NCBI RefSeq assembly: GCF_004211955.1
Contig: NZ_RHJI01000019.1
Location: 186,001 to 250,000 of the forward strand
Length of the DNA stretch: 64,000 nucleotides
Direction: 5' to 3'
Origin: Escherichia sp. E1V33
GTDB lineage: Bacteria > Pseudomonadota > Gammaproteobacteria > Enterobacterales > Enterobacteriaceae
Shown here: positions 1 through 15,000 of the stretch, one piece after another
How the letters are laid out: each line of letters opens with the position of its first letter
How positions within the stretch are numbered: position 1 is the first letter of the stretch
The notes under the pieces: model-generated
Told to the model about the DNA's origin: nothing
Databases searched by the model: none
What the model saw: only the letters and a program-made list of their open reading frames with translations
Position numbers and translations under genes: made by a program

Positions 1-3000
1 CAAGGCCGGAAACCACGCTGGCAGGCACGCCGACGCTCCAGTTGCCGCTGGCATCGGTGCTGGTGACATACTGCTGCCCGGCGATGGTCACCACCAGGCG
101 GTCGCCCGCCACCGCGCCCGCGGCGGTGCCGCTGATAATCTGCGCCTGAGTGTGTTCGACGTTGTTAATCACATCATCGCCCGCCACGGTGTTAAAGCTT
201 ATCACCGGCGCGGTGGTATCGACGGTCACACCTTTGCTGGCGCTGCCAGGGTTACCCGCCAGATCGCTGACCGTGGCGGTCAGGGTATAGCCGTTATTGG
301 CAAGCGCGGTTAAGTCGCTGGCAGGCAGCGTTAAGCTCCAGCTGCCGTCTGCCTGCACCGTGGTCTGGTAGTTAGTGCCGTTTAGCGTGACGATGAGCGT
401 TTGCCCCGTTTGCGCCGTGCTTGTGCCGGAGACCGTCACACCTGCCGCCGCTTCGCTGGCGTTGATGATGTTATCGCTGGCAATGGTGTTGATGGTGACC
501 GTTGGCGCGGCGCTATCGACGCTGTATTCGTGCGTTGCTGTGGCGCTGTTGCCGTTGACGTTAGTCACCCGCACCTGGGCGCTGGCATCGCCATCGCGCA
601 GAGCCGCCATATCCGCCGCCAGAACGGTGGTGCTCCAGCTACCGTTTGCCGCCACCGTGGTGGTGTAGGTTTTACCGCCAAAGATGACGGTGACGGTTTG
701 CCCCGCTTCGACGCCGGACGTGCTGCCGGAGAGCGTTAACGCTGCGCCTTTTTCGGCGGCGTTAATCACATCATCGCTGGTGATGCTGTTCATGCTGATG
801 GCGACGGTAGTGAGATCAACGGTCACCGGATGGGTAATGCTGGTTTGCGTTCCGGCACTATTCGCCCCGCTAACGGTAATGTTCAGCGTTCCCGCAGGCC
901 AGTTACTGACATCCGCCGCCGGAACGCCGACGCTCCAGCTGCCGTTCGCCAGCACCGTCGCGGCGTAAGTTTGGTTATTAATCACCACCGTCAACGCCGT
1001 GCCTGCCGCAAAACCGGAGCTGCTGCCGGAAATCACCTGCGCCTGAACGTGTTCGATCATATTGACCACATCATCGCCTGCAACGGTATCGACCCGCAGG
1101 CCGGGCAGACTGGCATCGATGGTGATATCGCGCGAGCCGCTGCCGGTGTTGCCAACGGCGTTGGTTACCGAGGCATTAACCGTTAACTCACCGTTACCCA
1201 ACGCCTGCCAGTCGGCGGCAGGCACACTGACGCTCCAGCTTAAATCTGGCTGCACGGTGGCGCTGTAAGTTTTACCGCCCAGTTCAACGGTGACGGTGCT
1301 GCCCGCCGCCGCACCGGTTACCTGGCCGCTGATAGTTTGCGCGCTGCCTGCCTCTGAAGCGTTGATAATATCGTCCGTCGCCACCGGATTAATGGTGACG
1401 CCCGGCAGCGCGGTATTGACCTGCACGTTATGGCTGGCGGTGCTGCTGTTGCCCTGGGCGTTGGTGACGCTCGCCGTGACGCTGTAGGTGGCTTCGCCCA
1501 GCGCGCTGACCGCCGAGGCAGGCACGGTAACGCTCCAGTTGCCGGAGGCATCCGTGGTGGCACTGTAGTTTTGTCCATTCAGCGTGACGGTAACCGCCGT
1601 ACCTGCGGGTTGATCGCTGGTGCCGGAAAGCGCCAGATTCGATCCTTTTTCCGTCGCGTTGATCACGTCATCGCCCGCGATGGTGTTGATGCTAATCACT
1701 GGCGCGCTGAGGCTGACGGTCACGGTACGGCTGGCGTCATCGCTGTTGCCCGCCCGATCGCTGACGCTGGCAGTGATGGTCTGCGCACCGCTACCGAGAG
1801 CAGTAACATCCGCCGCCGGAACGCCGACGCTCCAGTTGCCGGAGGCATCCAGGGTGGTGGTGTAGGTTTTGCCGTTGAGCTCAACGCTCACCACATCGCC
1901 CGCTTCCCCGCCCGTGCTGGTGCCGGAGATCACCAGCGCCTGAGCGTGTTCGGCATCGTTGATAATGTCATCGCCCGCCACGGTGTTAATAGTGAGAACG
2001 GGCGCGGTGGTGTCTACCGCCAGATTATGGCTGGCGCTGCCGGGGTTGCCCGCTTTGTCGTTGACCGTCGCGCTGACGGTGTAATTGCTTGCGTTCAGCG
2101 CGCCTAAGGCTGACGAGGGAACGCTGACGCTCCAGCTACCGTCCGCCTGTACAGTGCCGGTGTAGGTAGCGCCATTAAGGGTGACGCTCACCGCCTGCCC
2201 GGTTTCGGCAGTGCTGGTACCGCTGATGGTGAGCGGGCTTCCGGCCTCTGCGGCGTTAAGGATGTCATCGCTGGCGATAGTGTTAATGGTGAGCGTCGGC
2301 GCACTGGCGTCAACGCTATACGCATGAGTCACCGAGGCACTGTTGCCGCTCGCGCTGCTGACACTGGCCTGCATGTTCGCCGCGCCGTCTGGTAGGGTTG
2401 CCAGATCTGCCGCCGGAACCGTTACGCTCCAGTTCCCGTTGGCAGCGACGCTTGCGGTGTAGGTTTTGCCGCCAAAAGTGACGGTGACAGTTTGCCCGCT
2501 TTCAATCCCGCTGGTGCTGCCGGAAAGGGTCAGGTCAGTGCCTTTTTCGGCAGCGTTAATTACATCGTCGGTGGTAACGGTGTTGATGCTGATCGCCACC
2601 GCCGTTAAATCGACGGTGAACGGATGGCTGACGCTGACCGGATTTCCGGCGCTGCTTTGCCCGGCTACCTCAACGGTTAACGGCCCCGCAGGCCATGCGC
2701 TGACGCTTGCCGCCGGAATGCCGACGCTCCAGCTCCCGTCCGCCTGTACCGTGGTGGAATACGCCACACTGTTGATGGTAACCGTCAGCACAGCACCTGC
2801 ATTCAGGCCACTGCTGCCGCCAGTGATCACCAGCGCCTGTCCGTGCTCGATGCTGTTGACGATATCATCGCCCGCCAAGGTATCCACCCGCAGCCCCGGC
2901 AGGTTGGCATCAATGGTGATATCCCGCGTGCCGCTGCCGGTGTTGCCATTAGCATTGGTGACCGAGGCGGTAATGGTCAAATCACCATTGCCCAGCGCCT

Positions 3001-6000
3001 GGAGATCGGCTGCCGGAACGCTGATACTCCAGCTTAAGTTGCCCTGTACCGTGGTGGTGTAAGTGTTGCCGCCCAGCGTCACGGTAACCGTATCGCCAGC
3101 GGCGGCGCGAGTCACCACCCCGCTGACGGTTTGATCGGCGCCCGCTTCGGCGGCGTTGATAATATCGTCGCCCGCCACGGTGTTGATGGTGACACCCGGC
3201 AGGCCGCTGTCGACCAGTAAATTCGCCTGACTGCTGGCGGTGTTGCCCGCCGCACTGGTGGCGCTGGCGCTGACGGTATAGTTGGCCTGGCCTAGAGCCG
3301 CCAGATCGCTCACCGGCACCGTTAAGGTCCAGTTGCCCGACGCGTCGGTGGTGGCGCTGTAGTTGTGACCGTTGAGCATGACGGTAACCTGTGCGCCCGT
3401 CGCCAGCCCCGTACTGCCGCCGCTGATGGTCAACGGCTGGCCTTTTTCATCGGCGTTCAGGACGTTATCGCCGCTGATGGCGTTAAAGGTAATGGTTGGC
3501 AGCCCGGTGTTGACCGTCACCTGATGCGTGGCGCTGCCGCTGTTACCGGCGACATCGGTGACGCTGGCGTTAATGGTCACCGTGCCGTTTGCCAGCGCCG
3601 AGACGACGCTTGCCGGAACGCCGACGCTCCAGTTGCCGCTGGCGTCCAGCACCGTGGTAAAGGTATTTGTGCCGATAGTCACCGTCACGGTGCTACCAGT
3701 TGCCGCACCGGTGGCGGAGCCGCTGATGATCTGCGCCTGGGTGTGTTCCGCCGCGTTGATCACGTCATCACCCGCCACCGTGTTGATGGTGACGACCGGA
3801 ACGGAAGTATCTACCGTCAGGTTGTGATTAACCGAGGCCGGGTTTCCGGCTTTGTCGCTCACCGCTGCGCTAACGGTGTAGTTGCTGGCGGTCAGGGTGC
3901 TTAAGTCGGCTGACGGTACGCTGACGCTCCAGCTACCGTCCGTTTGAACCGTGCCGGTATAGTTTGCGCCATTGAGGGTGACGGTCACCGCCTGCCCCGC
4001 TTCCGCCGTGCTGCTGCCGGTGATGGTCAGCGCAGCTCCGGCTTCGGCGGCGTTAAGAATGTCGTCGCCCGCAATGGTGTTAATGGTCACCGTTGGTGCG
4101 CTGGCATCGACGCTGTAAGCGTGGGTAGTGTTGGCGCTGTTGCCGTTAACATTGCTGACGCTGGCCTGTGCGCTGGCATCTCCATCACGCAGGGCTGCCA
4201 TATCTGCCGACGGAACCGTGGTGCTCCACGAACCGTTCGCCGCGACGCTTGCTGTGTAGGTTTTGCCGCCAAAGGTGACGGTGACCGTTTGTCCGGCCTC
4301 CACACCAGTAGTGCTGCCAGAGAGCGTTAACGCCGCGCCTTTCTCAGCGGCGTTAATCACATCATCGGCGGTAATGGCGTTGATGCTGACGGCAATCGCC
4401 GAGAGATCGACAGTCACCGGATGGGTGACGCTGACCGGGTTTCCGGCGGTGGTGTTGCCGCTCGCCGTAATTGTGACCGTCCCCGCAGGCCAGGCGCTGA
4501 CATCTGCCGCCGGAATGCCGACGCTCCATGAGCCATCCGCCAGTACCGCCGCAACATAGGTTTGCCCGTTAATGGTCAGCGTGACGTTGCTGCCCGCCGC
4601 CAGACCGGAGCTGCTGCCGGTAATCACCAGCGCCTGATCGTGCTCGATAATGTTGACCACATCATCGCCCGCCACGGTGTCGATCCGCAGACCGGGCAGA
4701 TTCGCGTCGATGGTGATTTCACGCGTGCCGTTACCGGTATTGCCTACGCTGTTCGTTACCGAAGCCGAAATGGTCAGCTCGCCGTTGCCCAGCGCCTGTA
4801 GCGCGGAGGCCGGAACATTAACGCTCCAGCTTAAATTCGCCTGCACCGTGGCAGTGTAAGTCGCCCCGCCGAGCGTTATGGTAACGGTATCGCCTGCCGC
4901 AGCCCCCGTCACCTGCCCACTGATGGTCTGGCCCGCGCCCGCTTCGGCAGCGTTAATAATATCGTCCGTTGCCACCACGTTAATGGTGACGCCCGGCAGC
5001 GCGGTATTAACCTGAACGTTATGGCTGGCGGAACCGCTGTTGCCATCGGCGTCAGTGGCGGAGGCTGTCACCGTATAAGTGGCTTCACCGAGGGCGCTTA
5101 CGGCGGACGCCGGAACGGTCACGCTCCAGTTGCCGGAAGCATCAGCAGTGGTGGTGTAATTTTGCCCGTTGAGCGTCACGGTTACCTGCGTGCCCGCAGG
5201 CTGGTTGCTGCTGCCGGAAATCGCCAGATCCGCGCCTTTCTCCGTGGCATTAATAATGTCATCGACGGCGATGGTGTTAATGCCGAGTACCGGCGCACCG
5301 AGCGCCACGCTGACAGTGTGCGAGGCCGTGCCACTGTTGCCTGCGGAGTCGGTAACCGTGGCAGTAATGGTCACATCGCCCTGCGCCAGCGCGGAAATGA
5401 CGCTGGCAGGCACGCCGACGCTCCAGTTGCCGTTGACGTCCAGCACGGTGGTATAGGTGGTCGTGCCAATCGTCACGGAAACCGTATTACCGGTAGTCGC
5501 GCCCGTTGCCGAGCCGCTGATAATCTGCGCCTGTCCGTGTTCAGTAGCGTTGATGATGTCATCACCCGCCACCGTGTTAATGGTGACGACCGGAGCAACG
5601 AGATCTACCGTCAGGTTATGCGTTGCCGAAGCCGGATTTCCGGCTTTGTCGCTGACCGCCGCGCTCACCGTATAGGGGCTTGCGGTAAGGTTGGCTAAAT
5701 CGCCAGTTGGTACGCTGACGCTCCAGCTTCCATCTGCCTGCACGTTGCCGCTGTAATTCACGCCGTTTAGCGTCACGGTCACCGTCTGCCCCGCTTCCGC
5801 CGTGCTGGTGCCGCTGATGGTCAGCGCCGATCCCGCTTCGGCGGCGTTAAGAATATCGTCGGAGGCAATCGTATTGATGGTGACAGAGGGCGCGGTGGCA
5901 TCGACGCTGTAAACATGTGTGGCCTGGGCGTTGTTACCTGCGACGTTGCTGACGCTGGCCTGGACGTTTGCTGCGCCATCTGGCAAGGTTGCGAGATCGG

Positions 6001-9000
6001 CGGCTGGGATCGTCAGCCCCCAGCTATTATCCGCGGCAACCGTGGTGGTGTAGCTTTTGCCGCCGAAGATAACGGTGATGGTTTGCCCCGATTCCACATC
6101 GGAGGTGGTGCCGGAAAGCTGCAAATCGCTGCCTTTTTCGGCGGCGTTAATCACATCGTCAGTGGAAAGGGTGTTGATGGTAATCGCCACGGCTGCGAGA
6201 TCGACCGTGACTGGATGGCTAATGCTGGTTGTGGTTCCGGCGGTGTTGGTGCCAGAGACGGCAATATCGACCGTCCCCGCAGGCCAGTTTGTGACATCTG
6301 CCGCCGGAACGCCGACGCTCCAGGTGCCATCGGCGAGGACCGTTGCGCCGTAGGTGACGCCGTTGATAACCACCGTCAACGCCGCCCCCGCTACCAGCCC
6401 AGTGCTGCTACCGGTGACCACCAGCGCCTGAGTGTGCTCAATGCTGTTAATCACATCATCGCCTGCCACGGTATCGACTCGCAGGCCTGGCAGGTTGGCA
6501 TCTATCACGATGTCGCGCGTTGTGGTGCCGGTATTATTTGCGGAATTGGTCACCGAGGCGCTGATGGTCAGTTCACCGTTACCCAGCGCCTGCAAAACGT
6601 TCGCCGGTACGCTGACGCTCCAGCTTAAATCTGACTGCACGGTGGCGTTATATTGATTGCCGCCAATGGTAACAATCACCGTATTCCCGGCAACCGCCGT
6701 TCCCGTGACCTGACCGCTGATGGTCTGCGCCACAACGATTTTAGCGGCGTTGATAATGTCATCGCCCGCCACGGTATTAATGATCACCCCAGGCAGGAGC
6801 GATTCGACATTCACCGTATGGGTGGTGCTGCCGCTGTTGCCCGCGCTGTCGGTGGCGCTGGCGCTAATCGAATAGACCGCCTCGCCCAGCGCGCCAACCG
6901 CCGAAGCAGGCACGGTAACGCTCCAGTTGCCGGAGCCGTCGGTAGTAGCGTTGTACGCCAGGCCGTTCAACATCACGGTGACCGTGGTGCCGGTCGCCAG
7001 ACCGCTGGAGCCGCCGCTGATGGTCAGATCCTGGGTTTTCTCCGCATTATTGATAATGTCATCGCCGGAGACAGTGTTAATGCTCAGCGTCGGGCCGCTG
7101 GGATCAACGGTCACATTATGGGTAGCGCTGTCGCTGTTGCCCGCGCGATCGCTCAGGCTGGCGGTAATGGTCTGGCTTCCGGTTGCCAGTGCCGTGACAT
7201 CCCCCGCCGGAATGCCCACGCTCCAGTTACCGGAGGCATCCAGCGTGGTGGTGTAGTTTTTACCGTTGAGCGTGACGGTCACCACATCGCCGGGTTCCGC
7301 GCCCGTGCTGGTGCCGCTGACGACCAGCGCCTGACCGTGTTCGATGGCGTTGATAATGTCATCACCCGCGACGGTGTTAATGGTGAGATCCGGCGCGGTA
7401 ACGTCCACCGCCAGCGCGTGATCGGCGCTTGCCGGGTTACCCGCTTTGTCGCTCACTGTCGCAGTCACGGTATAACTGCTGGCAGTCAGCCCGCTTAAAT
7501 CCGTTGCCGGAACATTCACGCTCCAGGTGCCATCGGCCTGGACGGTGGTCTGGTACGTATTGTTATTGAGCGTGACGGTCAGCGTCTGTCCGGCCTGCGC
7601 CGTGGTGGTGCCGCTGATGGTGATACCCGCGCCCGCTTCGCTCACGTTGAGAATATCGTCGCTGGCGATGGTGTTGATGGTCACAAGCGGCGCGGTGGCA
7701 TCGACGCTGTACGCACGATCCGCCTGGGCGCTGTTGCCGTTAATATTGCTGACGCTCGCCTGTATGTTGCCCGCGCCGTCCGGCAGGGCAGCGAGATCGG
7801 CAGGCGGTACGTTCACCGTCCAGCTGCCGTTGGCTTCCACAGTAGTGGTGTAATTTTTACCGCCAAAGGTGACGGTCACCGTCTGCCCGGCTTCCACACC
7901 ACTGGTGCTGCCGCTTACGACCAGCGTTTCGCCTTTTTCGACGGCGTTGATCACATCATCGCCGGAAAGGGTGTTAATGGTGATGGCAACCGCCGCCAGA
8001 TCGACAGTGACCGGATGGGTAATGGTGGAGGTTGTTCCGGCGCTGTTGGTGCCGCTTACCGTAATATCCACCGTACCCGCAGGCCAGTTGCTGACGTCTG
8101 CCGCCGGAACGCCGAGGTTCCATGTGCCGTCGGCTAACACCGTGGCAGCGTAAGTGACGTCGTTAATCACGACCGATAACGCCGTTCCCGCTGTTAGTCC
8201 GGTGCTACTGCCGGTGATCACCAGCGCCTGATTGTGCTCAATGCTGTTAATAACGTCATCGCCCGCCACGGTATCGACCCGCAGGCCAGGCAGATTGGCG
8301 TCGATTGTGATATCCCGCGAGCCGCTGCCGCTGTTGCCCACGGCATTGGTGACCGATGCGTTGACCGTAAGAGAACCGTTGCCCAGCGCCTGAATATCCG
8401 CCGCCGGAACGCTGACACTCCAGCTTAAATTAGCCTGCACCGTGGCGGTGTAGGTGTTGCCGCCCAGCGTAACGGTAACCGTGTCGCCCGCCGCGGCACC
8501 CGTCACCTGGCCGCTGATGGTTTGCGCATTGCCCGCTTCGGCAACGTTGATAATGTCATCGGTCGCCACCGCGTTAATGGTGACGGCAGGCAAGGCGCTG
8601 TTGACCAGCACATTATGACTGGCGGAATTACTGTTGCCTGCCGTATCAGTGACGTTTGCCGTTACCGTGTAGTTAGCTTCACCCAATGCGCTAACTGCCG
8701 AGGCTGGCACCGTGGCGCTCCAATTACCGGAAGCATCTGTGGTGGCGGTGTAATTTTGCCCGTTCAGCGTCACCGTGATGGTGGTGCCCGCAGGCTGATT
8801 ACTGGTGCCGGTGATTTGCAGGTCCGCGCCTTTTTCCGTTGCGTTAATCACATCATCGCTGGCGATAGTGTTGATGCCAATGGTTGGCGCGGTGAGATTT
8901 ATGGTGACCGTGCGGCTTGCATCATCGCTGTTGCCTGCCGCGTCGGTAATGGCCGCAGTGATGATTTGCGGACCGCTGCCCAGCGCAGTAACGTCTGCCG

Positions 9001-12000
9001 CCGGAACGCCGACGCTCCAGTTGCCGGAGGCGTCCAGCGTGGTGGTATAGGTTTTACTGTTTAACGTGACGGTGATGATATCGCCCGCTTCGCCGCCAGT
9101 GCTGGAGCCGGAGATCACCAGCGCCTGTCCGTGTTCGGCGGCGTTAATAATGTCATCGCCGGAGACGGTGTTGATGGTCAGCACCGGCACGGTGAGATCC
9201 ACCGCCAGCCCGTGAGTGGTGGACGCCGGGTTGCCTGCTTTATCGCTTACCGAGGCGCTGACGGTGTACTGGCTGGCGGTCAGGTTGCTGAGATCTGCCG
9301 TCGGTACGCTGACGCTCCAGCTTCCGTCCGCCTGGACAATGCCGGTGTAAGTCACGCCATTAAGCGTGACAGTTACCGTCTGACCCGCTTCGGCGGTGCT
9401 GCTGCCGCTGATGGTTAGCGGATTGCCCGCCTCAGCAGCGTTAACAATATCGTCAGTGGCGATGGTATTGATGACAAGCGTCGGGGCCGTGGCATCGACG
9501 CTGTAGGCGTGGGTTGCCGAAGCCGTGTTGCCGTTAATAGTGCTGACGCTGGCCTGCACGGTGGCGTCGCCGTCGCGTAACGCGCTGAGATCGGCGGCGG
9601 GTACGGTGGTTGTCCAACTGCCATCGCCTGCTACGGTGGCGGTGTAGGTTTTCCCGCCAAAGGTGACGGTGACCGTTTGCCCCGCTTCCACGCCGGAGGT
9701 GCTGCCGGAAAGGGTTAAATCTGCCCCTTTTTCGGCGGCGTTAATCACATCATCGCCGGAGACGGTGTTAATGGAAATCGCCACCGCCGCCAGATCGACG
9801 GTGACCGGATGGGTAATGGTGGATGTTGTTCCGGCTGTGTTAGTGCCACTTACCGTGATATTCACCGTACCCGCAGGCCAGTTACTCACGTCTGCCGCCG
9901 GAACACCAACGCTCCATGTGCCATCGGCTAATACTGTTGCAGCGTAAGTGACCGTGTTAATCACCACCGTCAGCGCCGCGCCCGCCGCCAGCCCGCTGCT
10001 GCTACCAGTTATCACCAGCGCCTGAGCGTGCTCGATGCTATTGACCACATCATCGCCCGCCACGGTGTCAACGCGCAGACCTGGCAGGTTGGCGTCTATC
10101 ACAATATCTCGCGAACCGCTGCCAGTATTGCCAACGCCGTTGGTCACCGAAGCGTTAACCGTCAGGTCGCCATTACCGATGGTCTGAATATCCACTGCCG
10201 GAACGTCCACGCTCCAGCTTAAATTGCCCTGCACGGTAGCGGTATAGGTTTTCCCGCCAAGCGTTACGGTAACCGTATCGCCCGCCGCCGCGCCCGTCAC
10301 CTGGCCGCTGATGGTCTGCGCTACGCCCGATTCGGCGGCGTTAATAATATCGTCAGTCGCTACCGGATTAATGGTGACACCAGGCAGCGCGGTATTGACC
10401 TGCACGTTATGGCTGGCGGAATTGCTGTTGCCCGCGCTGTCGGTGACGTTCGCCGTCACCACGTAGCTGGCTTCGCCCAGCGCACCGACAGCGGAGGCTG
10501 GCACCGTGGTGCTCCAGTTGCCTGCGGCGTCCGTCGTGGCGGTGTAATTTTGCCCGTTCAGCGTCACCGTAATGGTGGTGCCTGCTGGCTGATTACTGGT
10601 GCCGGAAATTTGCAGATCCGCGCCTTTTTCGGTGGCGTTAATGACGTCATCGGTGGCGATGGTGTTGATGCCAACGGTCGGCGCGGTAAGGTTGACGGTG
10701 ACCGTGTGCGTCTTACTATCGCTGTTACCTGCCACATCAGTCACCGTGGCGGTGACGGTTTGCGGGCCGCTGCCAAGCGCAGTGACATCCGCCGCCGGAA
10801 CGCCGACGCTCCAGTTGCCGGAGGCGTCCAGCGTCGTGGTGTAGGTTTTACTGTTTAGCGTAACGGTGACGACATCCCCCGCTTCTCCGCCGGTGCTGGA
10901 ACCGGAAATCACCAGCGCCTGCCCGTGTTCGGTGGCGTTAATAATATCGTCGCCCGCAATGGTGTTGATGGTCAGCAGCGGAACGGTGAGATCCACCGCC
11001 AGATTATGCGTGGTGCTCGCCGGATTGCCCGCTTTGTCATTGACCGTCGCCGTCAGGGTATGGCTGCCATCCGCCAGCGCCGCGAGATCTGCCGCCGGAA
11101 TATTGATGCTCCAGCTGCCATCGGCCTGTACTGTTGCCTGATACGTCTGCACGGTCGGGCTGTTGAGCGTTATCGTAACAATCTGCCCCGCTTCGGCGGT
11201 GGTGCTGCCGCTCACCGTCACGCCCGCATCGGCTTCGCTGGCGTTAACGATATTGTCGCTGGCGACGGTATTGATAATGATGGTTGGCGCGCTACTGTCG
11301 ACGCTGTAGCTATGCACCGCCGAGGCGCTATTGCCGTTTATATTGCTGACGCTGGCCTGCGCGGAGGCGCTGCCATCGGGTAACGCCGCCAGATCGGCTG
11401 CGGGAACGGTGGCACTCCAGCTACCATCGCTCGCCACGCTGGCAGTGTAATTTTTACCGCCAAAGGTAACGGTGACGGTTTGGCCTGGCTCTACGTTAGT
11501 GGTAGTGCCGGAAAGGATTAAATCAGCGCCTTTTTCTGCAGCATTAATCACGTCGTCCGTGGCGATGGTGTTGATGGCGATCGCCGCCGGAGTGAGATCG
11601 ACCGTTACCGGATGCGTAATGCTCACCGGATTTCCGGCGCTACTTTCCCCGGACACGGTAACTGTCACTGTTCCCGCAGGCCAGGCGCTAACCTGCGCCG
11701 CCGTGACGCCTACGCTCCAGCTACCATCGGCCTGCACCGCAGTGGTGTAGTCGACGTTGTTAATCGTGACGGTAAGCGGCGTGCCTTCTGCCAGCCCCGA
11801 GCTGCTGCCAGTGACCACCAGCGCCTGCCCGTGCTCGATGATATTGACCACATCATCGCCCGCCACCGTATCGACCCGCAGGCCGGGCAGATTGGCGTCG
11901 ATGGTGATATCACGCGTGCCGCTGCCGGAGTTGCCGTTTTGATTGGTGACTGAGGCACTCACCGTTAAATCACCATTACCCAGCGCCTGAATATCTGTTG

Positions 12001-15000
12001 CTGGAACGCTCACGCTCCAGCTTAAACCGGCCTGCACGGTGGTGGTGTAAGTATTACCGCCCAGCGTCACGGTTACCGCGTCGCCAACGGCGGCTCCGGT
12101 AACCTGCCCGCTGATGATTTGCGCCACGCCCGCTTCGGCGGCGTTAACAATATCGTCGCTCGCCACCGGGTTAATGGTCACGCCGGGCAGCGCGCTGTCG
12201 ACCAGCACGTTATGGCTGGCGGTGGCGCTGTTACCGATACCGCTGGTCACCGCCGCCGTCACCGTATAGTTGGCCTGGCCTAATGCGGTAACCGCCGATG
12301 CCGGAACGGTGACGCTCCAGTTGCCGGAGGCGTCGGTTGTGGTGGTGTAATTTTGCCCGTTCAGCGTCACGGTGATGGCGGTATTGGCAGGCTGATCGCT
12401 GGTGCCGGTAATTTGAACATCGGCCCCTTTTTCGCTGGCGTTTATCACATCATCGCCAGCAATGGTGTTAATACCAATTACTGGCGCGGCGGTATCAACC
12501 GTGACCGTCAGTGACTGGCTACCCGTGTTTCCGGCGCGGTCAGTCACTGAAACGTTGATGGGATAACTGCCGTCTACCAGACCACTGACAACAGAAGCCG
12601 GAACGCCCAGGCTCCAGTTGCCGGAACCATCCACCACCGTGGTGTAATCCACATTATTCAGCGTCACGGTAACGATATCGCCCGCCTGCGCGCCGGTGAC
12701 CGTGCCGCTGATGATTTGCGCCTGGGTATGTTCCGGCGTGTTAATGACGTTATCGGTCGCCACCGGATTAATGGTCACCACCGGCGGCGTGGCATCCACC
12801 AGCGCCACGCGTGAGACGCTGGTCGGGTTCCCCGCGACATCGTTCACGCTGGCGGTCACCGTGGCGTTGCCGTCAGCCAGTGCGTCAACGTTCGCGGCGG
12901 GAACGGTCACGCTCCAGGTGCCATCTGACTGCACTGTGCCCTGATACGTCTGCCCATTCAGCGTGACGGTCACCGTCTGCCCTGGCTGAGCGTCGGTGGT
13001 GCCGGTGATTTGCAAATCCTGCCCGCTTTCGGCGGCGTTGATGATGTTATCGGCGGTCAGCGGATCGATGCCCAACGCCGGGGCCTGGCTGTCGACGGTA
13101 ATGGTACGGGAGGTGTCGCCAGTGTTACCGCTGATATTAGTGACGGTCGCGGTAATTTCCGCCGCGCCGTCTGCCAGGCTGCTCACCGCACTGGCAGGAA
13201 CGGTCAGGCTCCAGCCGCCTCCTGCCTGAACGGTGGTGGTAAAGGTCTGCCCGGCGAATTTCACTACAACGGTTTGCCCGGTTTCCACCAGTTGCGTGGT
13301 GCCGGTCAGCGTTAACGGCGCGCCTTTTTCTGCGGCATTAATAATGTCATCACCGGAGACGGTATTGATGGTGATAAGCACCGCGCCCGGATTAACGTCC
13401 ACGTTGCGATCGATGGAAACCGGGTTCCCGGCGGGGTCCGTTGCGCTGGCATTAACCACTATCGTACCCGGCGTCAGCGCCTGTAAGTCTGCCGCAGGTA
13501 CGCCTACCTGCCAGTTGCCGTTGCTGTCGGTCACCCCCTGGTAGGTGTTACCACCGAGCAAAACAGTGACCACTCTTCCGGCGGGCAGATTGGTACTGCT
13601 ACCGGTGATAATCAGGTTTTGCTGCTGCTCAACGGCATTGATCACATCATCGCCCGCGATGGTGTCAATGCGCAGCCCCGGCAGCCCGGCACTGATGGTG
13701 ATATCAAGCGCGCTGCTGCCCGTATTGCCATGTACGGTGGTAACCGAAGCATTAATGGTTAACGGACCATCGCCCAGCGCCTGTAAATCTGCCGCCGGAA
13801 CATTCACGCTCCAGGTGAGATTGCTGCCCACCGTCGCCGTGTAAGTATTGCCGCCCAGTTGAATAGTTACCGTGTCGCCCTGCGCGGCGCCCACGACGAC
13901 GCCGCTCAGAGTTTGATCTGCCGCCGCTTCGGCGTTGTTGACAATGTTGTCGCCCGCAAAGGTGTTGATGATCACCTGTGGCAGCACCGTATCGACCAGT
14001 AAATTGCTCTGCGCGGTGCCAGTGTTGCCGGTCACATCGGTGGCGCTGGCTGTGACGGTGTAAGTGGTGTTCGCCAGATTGACAACATCGCTTACCGGGA
14101 CGTTCAGCGTCCAGATACCGCCGCTAACCTGAGCGCTATAAGTGACATTATTTAACGTCACGTTAACCGTACCGCCATCGGGTAAATTGCCGGTGCCGCT
14201 TAACGTTAGCGGCTGCTGAGACTCCAGCGCATTCAGTACGTTATCACCACTGATGGTATCTATCGCCACTTGCGGCGCGACGCCTGCCAGGGTGATGTTA
14301 TGAGTCGCCGTGCCGGTATTACCAGCAGCATCGGTAACCGTGACAATAATATCGTTAGGGCCACGCGCCAGGGTGCGGGTTACCGCCGGATCCAGCGCCA
14401 CATTCCACGTACCGTCCGCCAGCACTACGCCTGTCAGAACAGTGGCACCTAACTTCACGGTGACCGTATCCCCCGGAGAAGCTCCACTGACCTGACCGGA
14501 AATAATCTGCGCCACAATCTGTTCAGCGGTGTTAAGAATATCGTCACCAGCGATGGTGTTAACGCTAACCACTGGCGCACTGGTGTCTACCGCGAAGTTC
14601 GCACTGTTGCTGGTGGTGTTTCCTGCCCGGTCGCTGACGCTGGCACTGAGGGTTTGGCTGCCTTCTGCCAGCGCCTGTACCTCTGTCGCTGGCAGCGTCA
14701 CTTGCCAGGTTCCGTCGCTACCGACGGTTGCTGTGTGGGTGACGCCGTTCAGGTTCAGGGTTACGGTTTGCCCCGCTTCCGCATTCGATGTACCGCTCAG
14801 TACCAGCGCGGCGTTATGTTCCGCAGCACTGATGATGTTGTCCTGGGCGATGGTATTGATAGCAAGCGTCGGCGGTTGGGTATCGACCGTTAACAGTTGC
14901 GCGCCAGTGACCGTATTGCCCGTGGCATCTTTCCCACTGACCAGCACCGCCTGATTCCCTTCGCCTAACGCTTGCGCATCGGCGGTCGGCACCTGCACGC

